A stretch of DNA of 64,000 bases from Glaciozyma antarctica PI12 (GCA_002917775.1 KZ627148.1:62001-126000), one strand, 5' to 3'; numbered from the stretch's first letter, positions 31,020 through 44,962 are shown. The notes: generated by a model from the letters alone, not told the origin. Numbers and translations are program-made.

Positions 31020-33027
31020 TCATCCTCCGAACCTCTCCCTCAACTCGCCGATCTTCTTCACCAGAATCACCCTCGCAAGCTTCGTAAGTCCCTGCTTCTC
31101 GAGCTCCTCCAGCATCGCGACGAGCATCGACTCGGGGAGCAAGACCATCCTGATAAGGCCTCGCTCGCTTCAGATCCCGTGCTGGTGAAGGAGGGGAGCG
31201 AGCGAGGCGAGGCTGGGGGAGAGGGACGCGAGGATTCGACCGAGGTTGTCGACGGAGAGAGTTTGGGGCGACGACGTCCGGAAAGCGAGGGGCGGCGGGT
31301 GGCGAGAAGGGAACGGAGGGAGTCGCTTTCGAGGCCGAGGATCGAAGCTTCTTCGGCGCCGGACCGCCTTGAGCGACCTTCGAGCGAGTAGCCTTCGACG
31401 ACGACGGCATTCGATCCTTCGCATCGTGGTTCTTCTTCTTGATCCTCCTCCTCTCCTCCACCTCGTCGTTCGAGCTGTCCTCCTCGCTCGAGCTGTCCAC
31501 GTCGTTCGACGTCGCCGACGATTCCGACTCCGATTCCGGCTTCGCAAGTCGACTTCGCCGCGGCATAGGAAGAACCCAGCGTCCAAGGTGCTTGTCCTTC
31601 TTGTGGTTGTGCTCCTCGCAGCTCTGGTAGACGACCCAGTCTCCATCGAGGTTGCTGCGGTCGACAGGCTTGAGCGAGATGCGGGCCGGGCAGTAGTCGG
31701 GTCGATCCTTGGGCGCGTTCCTTCGGCAGCCGACGGTGAAGTAGGGGCTGCGAGGGTGGCCGCTCTGGAGGATGCAGGTCTTGTATCCGCGAGCGTGCCA
31801 TGCGTACGAGGCGGCGACGTAGGCGACTCGATGGGCTGAAAAGACTTGGCCGATTTGAGGCATCGTGAGGTTCTGCGGAGGACGCTGTTTAAGCTCGAAT
31901 CTCGTTCGAAATCGCATGGAAGCGTCGTACCTTAGTCGAAATCGTCTGATAAGGAGTCGAAATAGTCTGAGCAAGGGTCGATCTGGTCCACTTCCTCCTG
32001 CTCCTCGCTCCCCTTCCTCCTCCTGTGACTGTCCTCGTCTTCGCTCCCCGAACCGTAGCTCTCCTCCGATTCGACAGCCATCTTGCGCTTGCCCCTAGTC
32101 TCCTCCTCGCTCGCAGCTCCACGATTGTGCTCCCAGCGACATTTCGCATCGTCCACCGTCCAGCCCGACTCGCCTTCGAACATGGTCACAACGACGACAG
32201 CGGGGCAGTAGGGCTTCGTCTTGCTCTTCGCGCAGCGCATGCGAATCGTCGAATCGCTCGTCGTGTTTTCCGTTCGCTGCATCTTGATTCCTAGCGTGGC
32301 GAGCGAGGCGGCGACGCAAGCGGATTCGAAATCTGCGACGGATTCGAAGTGGTCTCCGGGAGCGGGCATTTGGAGTGTAGAGACCTGCAGAAATTCTGTG
32401 AACAGAACTACTTGTTGAGACTGGGGCGTGCTGCTGACCGGCGATTCGTAGAGAACTTCAGCTGGGGAGCTGGGTTCGGCCTTGACGTTCGTGTGGTGAC
32501 TAGGCTGCACCTGCCTCGGATCATCAGCGTCTATTCCTCCTCAATCGCCCAGTCGTGCTCACCATATTCTCATCCAGCTTCCCCCCGACCCAAAGGCCCC
32601 TCTGCTCCTTCTCCCTCCCCGGCATCGTCGCTGAATGCTCGCGCGCAGCGAGGGGTGCGTGCAGAAAAGTCTCCTGCTCAAAGCAGATCTTTAGCAAGCT
32701 CGAATCAAGGAGATCTGTGAGAACAACCGACCTCGACGACGTGACGAGCGGGGCCAGTCGACGGCGTCTCACCGAGGGGGACGACCTCCTCGTGCTCAGA
32801 CTCCTCCTGCGCACCCCCTCCCCGTCAGCTCTCCTCCTCCCTCCCAATAGAACCGAACTCACCTTTAACTGCTCTCCAAAACCCGGGCCTCCCGCGACCT
32901 CCTCTCCCTCCGCCACCGGAGCCGCCTTGCTCGCCGAGCTCGCAACGCCGTTGACCCACGCCTCGACGTCGATGCGGCCGTCCTCCAATCGCGGCGCAGT
33001 ATAGCACTTGGCCGGTACTTCGTCCAT
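31020..33027 (-). pseudogene. FS family member 5, nearly complete with late breaks
   Basis: Subfamily A, the fullest example. ATG 33027 opens MDEVPAKCYTAPRLEDGRID. After two introns comes a segment KEKEQRG-like to GLWVGGKLDENM, then VQPSHHTNVKAEPSSPAEVL. Module 1 begins GDHFESVADFESACVAASLA and has MRCAKSKTKPYCPAVV ... SGWTV ... WEHNRG (about 32130-32270). An intron removing a TAA (about 31885-32015) leads to module 2 (VAYVAASYAWHARGYKT; VGCRRNAPKDRPDYCPARIS; DWVVYQSCEEHNHKK, about 31600-31830). An acidic/basic linker follows. The SAM-like domain (ILASLSPSLASLAPLLHQHG) is in another frame, and TGA at 31170-31172 interrupts it before LIRMVLLPESMLVAMLEELE. Zinc binding and DNA binding are inferred. 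Confidence 0.55.
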
Positions 33028-33337
33028 GAGTGAGTTGAGCGCGAGAGCTGAAGATCGAAGTGGAACGGAGCTGTCCGGAGAGAAACGAGTCAGCGAGCTT
33101 TCGCGCTGGAGGGCCTCGAGGCGTTTGAGGCTGGGGGACTGACTGTGGGGGAATGCTCGTCGACGGCTGTAATTCTGCTTGTTGTACGAAGGCGGGGTGG
33201 CGGTAGGAGCGAGAGCTGCAGCAAAGCTCGAAAGTCGTCGTCTCGCTCGACCCCCGCTTCCTTCAAGGACTCCGCGGTTAAGACACTCAGCGCAGACGAC
33301 AGGGAGAGAACAACATCATTACAGGAAGGCCAGCCTT
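33028..33337. promoter_or_regulatory. FS5 upstream region / MAP2 3' flank
   Basis: 310 bases between same-strand genes. No coding signal beyond random frames. Confidence 0.4.
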
Positions 33338-35320
<1,983 letters not shown>

Positions 35321-35519
35321 CGTGGCGGCAGGGAGAGACGTGTGGAGGTGGCGGTGTGAGACCAAGAAGAGCCGAATCTCGCCAAGTCGTTCCTCCCTCC
35401 TTCTCCTCCCCTACTTCTCTCAGCGCAAGAAATGAACAAACGAACTCTCTAAACTAAAAATTGCACGCCTGCCCCGCGTCGCACCTCTCACAACACCACA
35501 AAAAATCGTCGGAACCGCT

Positions 35520-38500
35520 TTAGAGCGCCTTCTCCAGAGGGGACGAGATGGCGTGTCCGAGCTTCTTGTAGTACGCGATGACGACTTCGGACTTGTCGGC
35601 GATGTCTGCGTGCGTGCGAGTTGTCAGCATTATAACTAAAGGTCAAAGGTCCGGCGGGAGCGAGAAGGGGTGGAGGGGGCGGCGAGACGGCGGCGACGAC
35701 TGAAAGGAGTGATGGAGGCGAGGAAGAGGACTCACTGGATCCAGTAAGGCCAAACTTGTTGTACACCAAAGGTGCGGGCGCCGAAGCTCCGAACGAGTTG
35801 ATCCCAATCGACTCGTGCGCGTACTTGCCCCATCCAAGAGTCTGCACTCCCAACGTATCAGTCCCAGCAAAGACTCAAGAGAAGAAATAGGAACGCACAG
35901 TGTAAGCCTCAATACTGAGCACGGGCGCACCAGCAGGAAGGACGCTAAGGCGGTACTCGAGACTCTGCTGATCAAAGACCTCAAAGCAAGGGATCGAAGC
36001 GACGCGCGCCTCGACTCCTTTCGTCTTGAGGATCTCTGCTGCCTCGAGAGCGATCGACACCTCGGAACCGGTAGCGACGAGGGTGATGTGCGCAGGGGTG
36101 GCGGTCTCGTAGGCGACGTATCCTCCCTTGTTGGCGAGCTCGATGGAGGAGTTGGCGAGCTGGGGCAGGTTCTGGCGGGTGAGGCTGTGCGGGAGAGGTT
36201 AGCGAGGTGCGGGGAGGCGAGTGGAGGGATGGGGTGTGGAGGGACGAAAGCAAAGGGGAGGGACGTACCAGATGATAGAAGGAGTGTGAGTCGAGGTCAT
36301 GGCCATGTAGTACGCCGCGCTAGTCTCGTTTCCATCTGCGCGCGCATCATCAGCTCCTACACGAACCTCCGAGAGAGCGAAATGAACGCACCAGCAGGAC
36401 GCCAGACGTTGCAGTTGGGCATGGCGCGGAAGTGAGCGACAGTCTCGATAGGCTGGTGCGTAGGTCCATCCTGTCAACGCTCGTCAGATCTAGCTCGTCA
36501 GACGCCTGCTTTTGAAGCTCACCTCTCCAAGTCCGATCGAGTCGTGGGTCTGGTCGTGGAAGCGTCAGCTCTGCGCCTCGAACTCAGAGCGAAAACAACG
36601 TACGGCGACCCAGATGACACGGAGATGAGAGAGCGCAGCAAGGCGAACAGCTCCAGCAGCGTACGAGACAAAGTTGAGGAAAGTTCCTGCGCCACTTCGT
36701 CAGCTCTCCTCGAAAAGGACGACGACGAAAGACCGTACCAGCGGCGGGGATGACGAGGTTAGGACCGTAGGCGGCGAGACCGTTCATGATAGCGCCCATG
36801 CCGTGCTCGCGGACACCGTAACGAATGTAGCGACCCGAGTAGTCTCCGAGTCCGGTACTAGGAGCCTGGAAGTCGACGGCGGCCTTCCACCTCGTCAAGT
36901 TGCTGCATCGCTCATCAGTCCCGCTCTTCCGCCCGAGGAGAGGAGAACGCACGAAGGAGTGAGATCGGCGGATCCGGAAACGAGCTCAGGAACGACCTCG
37001 CTGATCTTGGCGAGGAGGCTCTCAGAGAGCTTGCGGGTAGCAACAGCCTCGTCGGTAACCTTGAACGAGGGGAGAGCCTTCTCCCATCCCGCAGGGAGCT
37101 TGCCGCTGATACGACGCTTGATGTCGGCCGCCTCAGCGGGGTACTTCTGCCCGTACTCGACAAAGTTGGCCTCCCACTTGGCCTCGGCGGCAGCGCCGCG
37201 AGCGCCGATGGCGGCGTAGATCTCCTTGGTCTCGTCGGGGACGGCGAAGAAGGCCTCGGGGTCGAAACCGAACTGCTTCTTGATGTTGATCGTGTCGTCC
37301 TTTTTGAGAGGGTTGCCGTGGACGCCGTGAGTTCCCTGGTCCTTGGAGCCGAATCCGATGGTGGTCCTGCACGGTAGTGTGGTTAGCTGCGGGTCGGAGA
37401 GAGCGACGAGCGGGCGGGAACGTACTGGAGACGAATGAGGGTAGGCTTGGTGGTCTCGGCCTTTCCAGCAGCGATAGCCTCGTAGATGTCCTTGAGTCCA
37501 TCATCTCCATCGTCAACACTGCCAAAGAAGGCCATCAGCTCTTTCCCTAACTCGCTCAGCAAGATGCGAAAACGCACATGAGCACCTGCCAGTCGTAAGA
37601 CTCGAAGCGCTTAGCGACGTCCTCGGTGAAGGCGATCGAAGTGGATCCGTCGATGGAAATGTGGTTGTCGTCGTAGACAGCGATGAGGTTACCGAGCTTG
37701 AGGTGACTGTCGAACGCAAAAACGGGGTTAGCGGGTGATCCTTCAGTCCTGCGAGCGGAAGACGAGCCCGGCGAGGGAAGCAGCCTCAGAGGAGATGCCC
37801 TCCATGAGGCATCCATCACCGAGGAACATGTAGCTACGTTCGTGCGTTAGCTTAAGCGTGATGAGAGGTGGCAGAGGAGAGCGCACGTGAAGTTGTCGAA
37901 GAGGGGGAAGCCGTCCTTGTTGAAGGTAGCTCCGAGGTGAGCCTGCGCCATGGCGAGTCCGACGGCGTTGGCGAATCCTGCATACACGTGTGAGCTGAGA
38001 ATGCGGCTGAGATAGGAACGGACGGACCCTGTCCAAGAGGTCCGGTGGTAACCTCGATACCCTCCGTGACGCCGACTTCGGGGTGTCCAGGCGTGATGGA
38101 GTCGAGTTGACGGAACTGCTCCTCGTTAGCTGTCATCCCTCCATCGCAGTGAAAAGGAACGCACGCTCTTGAGATCCTCGATAGAGACCTTGTAGCCAAG
38201 GAGGTGAAGGAGGACATACTGGAGCGCGCAGGCGTGTCCGTTCGAGAGGACGAACCGATCACGGTTGATCCATTGAGGGTTGGCAGGGTTGCAGTTCATG
38301 AAGCGACTCCAGAGGACGTGGGCCGCAGGGGCCATGCCCATGGGGGCTCCAGGGTCTGCGGGAGAGAACGCAGGTTAGCGACGGTGGTGGGGCGGCGTTT
38401 CCGAGGTGGACGTACGGCCAGAGTTAGCCTGCGTGCACGGAGGTGGTTAGCTGGACTCTGGCGGAGGCTGGAACGGAGCGGACCTTGTTGACGGTGCTGA

Positions 38501-38815
38501 GTGAGGTTGGATCAGTCAGGATCTTGGGGGGCGAGAGAGCTGAGAGTTGAGCTCACTCGAGAGCAAGAGTGCGGATCGTGTTGATCGCCTTGAAGTCGTT
38601 AACATCTGCTACAAAGGAAGACCTGCGGTGGTGAAGAGCTGTTGGGTGTGGCTGGGTTAACTGTGGCCAGAGAACACGGCGGAAGGTAACTTGCCCGAGG
38701 TTGGGGCGGGATGAGATTGCGTTTTGAGCGAGAGTCGTAGTGAGTGGAGTGTAGGGGGTCGTGGTGGCTGCTGTCAGTCACTGTTCAGATCTCAAGGCTG
38801 TTGCTGTGCTCACAT
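35520..38815 (-). CDS. TKL1: Transketolase
   Basis: Thiamine-diphosphate enzyme of the non-oxidative pentose phosphate pathway, transferring two-carbon units between sugar phosphates. The start codon is split by the first intron: AT at 38815-38814, then G at 38622 after removal of 38623-38813, giving [20 protein letters not shown]. The next exons are 38622-38557, 38496-38484 (13 bases), 38428-38416 (13 bases) and 38355-38165, which join as [19 protein letters not shown], the conserved cofactor-proximal segment. Further landmarks: [37 protein letters not shown] (TPP motif GDG), [18 protein letters not shown], and [11 protein letters not shown] at the end. About fifteen exons in all. Cytosolic; a standard housekeeping gene. 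Confidence 0.95.
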
Positions 38816-39198
38816 GATTGCGAGAAGGGGAGGAAGAGGGGGAGGAGGAGAAGAGACTTAGGCGCCAAACGATGATGACCCGACCATTTAATTTTCTACC
38901 CCCCTTGCTAAACTAAGTCGATTTTAATTCTCGGAGATCTCGGTGCGAGTCTCGCGCACCGAGAGAGTACTTTCAGAGAGAGATCCAGGCTGGAGAGATC
39001 TATGCCGAACTCACAGCCAAATCCCAGCGAGAACAGCCCACATCCCACTCCTCCAACGCCCCATCTCCACGATGAACAGTCGACGAACGTGTTCCCGACC
39101 GGCATCCGCACCGGGGCTCTCAATCTCTCTCTCACTCCAAGCAAAGAAGAGCGATGCTCCATGTATTAATTAGAGGTACCAGTCTAGGAGCGAGAAAT
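38816..39198. promoter_or_regulatory. TKL1 promoter region
   Basis: 383 bases. Directly upstream of the TKL1 leader is a purine/pyrimidine-biased run (38821-38855). No gene seen. Confidence 0.4.
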
Positions 39199-40319
39199 CT
39201 AAAGCTCCTTCTCCTTGGGCGCCAAATCAAGGAGAACGGGCAACCGGAACGTGCTCGACTCCTTGGTGAGTAGCGAGCCGAGAGTCGCGTACCAACAGAC
39301 GCTGCGATCCTCGTCAGTGCGTCTTCGCATTGAGGAGGGAGGAGAGGACGTACAAGGACGAGAGGATGGCGAAAGCTCCGCCGGCGGTGAGGAGGTGCGT
39401 GTTGGTGGGGTAGTAGTATGCTGCGAGCGTGGTCGTTAGTCCAGCGAAAGGTGAGGGGGCGAGAGAGAGGACACACCGAGTCCGAGGAAGAGGAACGCAA
39501 AGTCGAGGAGGACGAAGAAGAGGATCAATCCGCCTGACGAGCGATGCGCCGCGACCGTAAAAATGATACTGCGTCGCGTGTTGATCAGCTACCTCGATCC
39601 TTCTCCAAACACGAACGAACGCACCTCGTGATCATCCAGGAGAAGAAGTAGAGCGCCAAAGCCGTCTGGAACTCGCTCACATCGGTGTAGCTCGTCGAGA
39701 TCTGTGCCCAAGGCGATAGGATAAGAGCGAGCGAGGTAAGGAACCCCGAATCTACTCGACTCATCAGCTTGTACGCAAGGTACGGTAGAGGACGAACGCA
39801 CAAGCTGTGAACACTGTCGCTGCGAAGGTGTTTCCGGTGGGGAACTCCCCTGCGTTTCCTCGCTTTAGCTCAGGTGCGGACGGAGAGAGTGAAGGAACGT
39901 ACAGATCCCAGCGACGAGGAGCGCGAAACTACCATAGCCCAGCGCGACCGATACGACGATACTGAGCGACGTCAATCCCTTCGTGCCGAGCGCGACGATA
40001 CCGATGAGGAAGAGCGAGGTAGCGAGTGCGGAGAACTGCGATTCAATAGCGTCAGTTGGCTATGGCGGAGGGAGAGAAGAAGGAACGCACGGCGAGGGGA
40101 GAGGGGTTGGCGTATTTGCGGTGGAAGATGGGGAGGAAGGGCTGGTCCGAGACGCGGCGGTCGAGCTCTGCCTCTCGTGATGAGCCTGCGAGAATGTGAA
40201 GATTAGTTCGGGCTTCTGCAGAGGAAGAATTGAGAGAACGAACGGTGGATGGAGTCTCCGCGGTGGACGACGGTCTCGGCGTCACGCTCAGTGTCGGCGT
40301 GCTTCTGTGATTGACTCAT
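39199..40319 (-). CDS. Acetate/ammonium transporter of the GPR1/FUN34/YaaH family
   Basis: Six-helix plasma-membrane carrier family (yeast Ady2/Ato proteins) that moves acetate and related small acids. ATG 40319 opens MSQSQKHADTERDAETVVHR. An acidic and basic cytosolic lead comes before the family signature NPSPLA (KYANPSPLA, after FHR). Membrane segments recovered from the exons include ATSLFLIGIVALGTKGLTSL, FALLVAGI, EFPTGNTFAATVFTAYAGFW and GGLILFFVLLDFAFLFLGLG. The tail WYATLGSLLTKESSTFRLPV ends LAPKEKEL. About eight exons with ordinary GT-AG introns. Such genes are often glucose-repressed and induced on acetate; nothing in the sequence proves this here. Confidence 0.88.
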
Positions 40320-40790
40320 GGTGTTGTTGCGTTGGGATGAATCGGCGGTAGAGCTGGTTGAAGAAGAAAGAGCAGCTGGAGCTGCGAAGGATGAAGCACA
40401 GAGCTGGAAGCCGAGCTGCTCGCCTTCCGCGGTTGTTGCGCTCCTCCCCAAGGCCGCTTCTGAGAAGAACGGAGAACGAAGCCTCAGAACGGCGTCCGGA
40501 TCAGACCGTTCGGTCTCTCGTAGTGCAGGACAAAAGCCGTAGCTCGGAAGGCGGCAGAAGGTGGAGGAGCAGTCGTTCGGTGGCGAGAAGGGCGGGAGCT
40601 TGGTGAGAGCTAAGCTGGCGCTTGGTGGGGTAGCCTCGGTGTGGGAGGGAGCAGAGAAAGCGTTCGGGCCGAGAGAGCGAGGCAGAAGCAGCGGCGGCCA
40701 GGAGATTCCACACCAGTTCCCAGTTCAAGGAAGCACGATTCTCGTCGACCTCAGTCCTGCTCTCCCAAAGTCGGCTCAGCCCTACTCAGA
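40320..40790. promoter_or_regulatory. Upstream region of the acetate-transporter gene
   Basis: About 470 bases with no convincing reading frame on either strand. Confidence 0.35.
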
Positions 40791-42100
40791 AGTAGTCAGC
40801 ACAATACGTACTTGCCACTCTCCCAGCGCCAGCCCCTGCTCCTCCAACTCTTCCAGCCTCGCGCGCGCCGTCGTCGAAAGCTGCTTTCGCAGGGAGGTGA
40901 GGGAGGATTTGGTCGCAGTGGGATGAAGCATTTGGTTGTCGTACAAGGTGAGGTGCTTCAGGGCTGCGAAACCCCTCAAGGTCAAGGTGCTGGTCGACTT
41001 GCGGACTTGCTCGCGTGCGGAAGGCTGAGTGGGGTATGGAGCGAGATTGCTGGGGAGAGCGGAGCTTTGGGGGGCTGGGACGGAGCGGCGTGGAAGAATC
41101 GGAGAGATTGAGAGAACTTGGAGACGAGCGCGCAGAGTCTCGCTTCCGATGTGTCCTCTGCCCCCTTCAATTCTCCCCTCTCCCACTTGCGACAGCCGAT
41201 GACTGTAACAAACGAAGAAGTAAAAGCTTTATTCCAGCATCCAGCAAGGTTCCGAGGCCCTCCCAAAAGAGCGCGTCTCCGTCGCCTCGCCTTCACCGCC
41301 GTCCCTCTCCCCCATCGATGCCGGACCCGAATGAGAAAATGGCGGGCGGTTGTGAAGTGCCCCTTCGCTTCGCTCGACGATCCCCGAAGGAACCGGAGGA
41401 AGCACCTGAGAGGCGCACCAAAAAAACCACTCCAGAATAGGCCCAGCTCGATGAGTTGAGCCCGCTTTGCTCTTCGCTACGCCTTCACGCCCTCCGTACG
41501 TGGGTATCACCGCAAGCGGCTTGGTTGGGAGGGTATAGGGGGAAGCGATGGGACGGGAAGGAACGTAGTCGTCGTTGTGGGGGAGGGGACGTCGCGAGGG
41601 AGCCACGCTGCAAAGAAGCCGCGCCACGAAAGAGCAAAGGTAATGCGCATGCTCGTAGGAAGCAGCAGCCGTAGGTTGGGAGGGGGGGTCAGCTGCCGCA
41701 GCGCCCATTACTCCCTCGACACCATCTGGACGCGAAAAACTTCCGTCTCCATGTTCGTCCGCGCCAGTGTCGGTGCCGAGCTGCACAGCTGCACGCAGGA
41801 GCTTCGAGGAGGACACGGTAGTCCTCTGTTGCTGCGCCAACGAGGTGGGAGAGGGGAGGGAGAGTCGTTTCGCGAGAAGAAGGGGCCTGGCGTTCGGCGA
41901 GGAGGGATTGTTCGTGGTCGGCCGGAGCGGTGAAGCGACGGAGCAGGTCGTGTAGCGCGTACCAGAGCGCGTTCTCGTAGAGCACTGAACCGGAAGTCGA
42001 AGTCGAGTGGCGTGGGGGAGGCCAAGGAGTTACGAGCGAAGAAAACTTCAACTGCAGCTCCAGTGGGGTTGCCAGACCTCAGCCGGCTTGGGAGCGCGTA
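40791..42100 (-). other. Uncertain coding region on the minus strand
   Basis: Two stretches look like exons but I cannot name the protein. The first, about 40791-41030, reads LTLRGFAALKHLTLYDNQML and ARARLEELEEQGLALGEWQV. The second, about 41790-42055, reads VLYENALWYALHDLLRRFTA, SSRETTLPPLSHLVGAATED and YRVLLEAPACS. They have amphipathic, helix-like spacing and sit on the same strand. No splice chain joining them is convincing. This may be one multi-exon unknown gene, two, or none. Confidence 0.3.
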
Positions 42101-42101
42101 G

Positions 42102-42467
42102 ATGCCTTCAGCGTATCTAGCCTTGCAGTTGAGCTTGCGAGATCCGTTCCCCCCAAATCCTCGCTCGAACACTGCTCCGTTCGTGCGTCCTCTCGTCGAG
42201 CTAACTACCCTCGCCACGGCTACTGCACGCCGAGCTATTCCACGTCACTCATCCCTCCATCGTTCGTCTACTTCGCACGCGCCATCACTCCGACGCGCAC
42301 TCGCCGACCCGCTCTCACCGGCCCCTGCAAGCTCCTGCGGCCTACCTCCCCCTCCACCGGATCTTCGCCGAGCTGGATTCCATGTAGCTGCTGAAGGAGC
42401 GGTTTATCGAGTACGTACGACCAGGCTGTCAGGGTTTGCGAAAGCGGGGGGAGCGGGACGCAGTTGA
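42102..42467 (+). CDS. Possible small protein, 121 residues
   Basis: Not recognised. An uninterrupted frame from ATG 42102 (MPSAYLALQLSLRDPFPPNP) to a stop at 42467, rich in arginine, serine, alanine and proline. The basic N-terminus could act as a mitochondrial signal, but such composition also arises by chance in this genome. No neighbour supports it. Confidence 0.22.
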   Translation: MPSAYLALQLSLRDPFPPNPRSNTAPFVRPLVELTTLATATARRAIPRHSSLHRSSTSHAPSLRRALADPLSPAPASSCGLPPPPPDLRRAGFHVAAEGAVYRVRTTRLSGFAKAGGAGRS

Positions 42468-43939
42468 TTTAAATGTGCTGGAGTCGCAGCAGGGAGGCGA
42501 GGCCGGAGACCATGAGCAGTAGTAGCCAGGAATCGTAGTGCGTGAAGGACCGGCGAGAGAACCTGCATGAGAGGTCAGAGTGAGAGCGGAGAGCGAAGAG
42601 CAGAGAGCAGAGATCAAGAGCAGGGGGATTCGCGCCGGAAACGCTGCTGAATTCCACCGAATCGATCTGCTTCATCTGTGTGACGACAAGCCTCGCGCCG
42701 CATTCGGTGTTGCCCGCCCGCCTTCAGTTTCTGCGTGAATTAATCCCCCCGTCAGCTCCGAAAGGCCGGAATGCGCTGCAGAACACAGAAGACAATCCTT
42801 GCGCTCCTCCTCAAGCCCCGCTCGCGTTCTTTGCGGCTTTGCGTAAACCCGAGGGCGTCTCCAGCTTGGGCGACTTGGGGAGGACCGCGAAGATTTCGGC
42901 TTCCGAGTGCTCGCTCCTGAAGTGGCGAAAAGGGGTACAGCGTGGGAGGAAGGGGGTGAGGAGCTTCGTTCCGTAGAACAGTGTGCGCTGAAGCTCTGTT
43001 CCGGGCTGCTAAAAGAGCTCAAAGTACAGTTTTATTCAGCGTGACGATGAGAAGAGGGAGGAAGAGGAGAAGGTTGCTGCCAGGACAGAGCTTCCAAGTT
43101 CCTCGTGTGTCCGTTTCCGCGCGCTTCATCATCCGTACCTCTATACGAACGTTGATACTTCTTAAATAAAGCGGGACTTTACTCGTGGCCGAGAAGCACT
43201 TGATATCTGGTGTGTAGCACATTCCGCCACACTTCACCTCAGGATTTCACCTCGTCTTCACCTGTCCGTGCTCTAAGCTGAAGCAGCACTGCCGCTCTTG
43301 CTAGAAAATAATCAACTCCCGTTTTCTGCTCTGCGGCAGCTTAACACAAGCGTACAAGGGGTGTGGAGCAAATTCCTCAAGACCATCTCGGCAGCGAGAT
43401 TGACTTGACTTGCGAGAGCTCCTCTTCCTGCATTTCGACTCACAAGCCAACAGCAACTCTTGAGCAGGTACAAACTACCTCGGTGAACATTCCGAAAACC
43501 ACTGAGGTGATCAACTCCAAGATTCACAAATCATCGGGAGCTGCAGCGCAGTCCTCGGAAGAGTGTTAGGTGCGGAACACTTCTTGTCCTTTGCCTGCCA
43601 TTCAGAGTAACTAGCCCCTCGACGTACCTAACCTCCCTCACCTTACTTGTCATCAATGATCACCTCATGCCGCCGCCCCTCCAATCAACCACAGCACCTA
43701 TGGATCAACCTTCGCAACCGCCACCCGAGCTTCTCAAAGTCCCCTTTCTCACCCTCGTCCCTCGTTCCTCCTGCTTCACAACTCAACCTCCCTAGCCTCC
43801 GGAACTCCATCCTGTGATCTGCCGTCCGTCACTCTCTTGGCACAAGGGAAGCCCTGCTGCTGAGTCCACCAACCGCGCCGCGTCGCCAAAGCCTGGCCCC
43901 ATTTAAAAACAGTTTTCTGCATGTGCAAAGTGTTACTTT
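42468..43939. other. Gene-poor, AT-richer interval
   Basis: About 1.5 kb of clearly lower GC than the rest. I see no supported gene, no terminal repeats and no transposase. Short frames (for example 43363-43569, +) have no motif. Confidence 0.4.
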
Positions 43940-44022
43940 GCCCCTTTAACATAGTGGTCAATGTATTACGCTTGTATTTTTCGTGAACGTAAAGATCCCG
44001 TGTTCAAATCACGGAGGGGGCC
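43940..44022 (+). tRNA. tRNA-Thr(TGT), with an anticodon-loop intron
   Basis: The acceptor stem GCCCCTT pairs with AGGGGGC, a D-arm AACATAGTGGTCAATGT follows, and the anticodon stem TTACG/CGTAA encloses CT-TGT-A. About ten extra bases (TTTTTCGTGA) after position 37 are read as an intron. T-arm: CCGTG-TTCAAAT-CACGG. T-rich DNA at 44026-44035 would end transcription. The apparent discriminator base is C, less usual for threonine, so the end could be off by one. Confidence 0.8.
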
Positions 44023-44599
44023 ACGTTTCTTTTTTGGATGCTTTTGCGAGAGCGTTTTTTTTGGGGTTGGCGCACGACAGGGCATGAGACGTGTGCAAAC
44101 CCCTGCTCGTAGGCTACACAGAATCACGGCTAGCATTTGGAGCCTTGTTAATTCAGAGAGTTGAAGGAGGGTGGAGGGAACAGGAGGTGAACGGCAGCCA
44201 AGTCAATTTATAGCGGACGCTGGCAGCTCAGTGAACTACGGCTTTGAAGACGTTCCGCCGAAGGAAGTTAAGTAGACGAGAACGGGGCCGCAAAATGAGT
44301 GCGAGGCAAAAATGAGTGCGAGGCGCCCCACTGCCTCGCTAGCGAGGTCCAGATTATGATACCTGCATTCTGACCAAGTCGTTGGGAGGGCTTCAAAGGG
44401 CGAGGAAACGCGGCTGCTAAGCCTAAGCTTCTCAAAAGCGAATTTCTTCCTAGAACCTGAAGCCTGCGCCAACCTGGGAGGCGGGAGCTGACTCTCCCTG
44501 CCCGTTGCTCGCTTTTGTGGCAAGCGTCTTTGAGGTCCTAAGGTACGACGCTTCCATGCGATTTCGAACGAGATTCGAGCTTAAACAGCGTCCTCCGCA
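44023..44599. other. Interval before the assembly gap
   Basis: No gene. It contains a short direct repeat (AAAATGAGTGCGAGGC twice, about 44293-44323). The last 65 or so bases (about 44535-44599) are identical to intron sequence of FS5 read on the minus strand (about 31872-31937). Confidence 0.5.
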
Positions 44600-44884
44600 N
44601 NNNNNNNNNNNNNNNNNNNNNNNNNNNNNNNNNNNNNNNNNNNNNNNNNNNNNNNNNNNNNNNNNNNNNNNNNNNNNNNNNNNNNNNNNNNNNNNNNNNN
44701 NNNNNNNNNNNNNNNNNNNNNNNNNNNNNNNNNNNNNNNNNNNNNNNNNNNNNNNNNNNNNNNNNNNNNNNNNNNNNNNNNNNNNNNNNNNNNNNNNNNN
44801 NNNNNNNNNNNNNNNNNNNNNNNNNNNNNNNNNNNNNNNNNNNNNNNNNNNNNNNNNNNNNNNNNNNNNNNNNNNNNNNNNNNN
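44600..44884. other. Assembly gap (285 N)
   Basis: Unsequenced stretch. Both flanks repeat sequence found elsewhere in this window: FS5 on the left, and the patchwork at 27.4-27.6 kb on the right. Confidence 0.97.
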
Positions 44885-44962
44885 TGCCGAAAGAGTGCTT
44901 CGCAAAGCGAGCAGGCAACGGGACCTCTCTCTCCCTTGACGAACCCGAAGAACAGCTCTCCA

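Noticed and set aside
44292-44324. Short direct repeat as a possible element end
   Set aside because: Two copies of 16 bases only, adjacent to each other, with nothing between or around them to suggest a mobile element.
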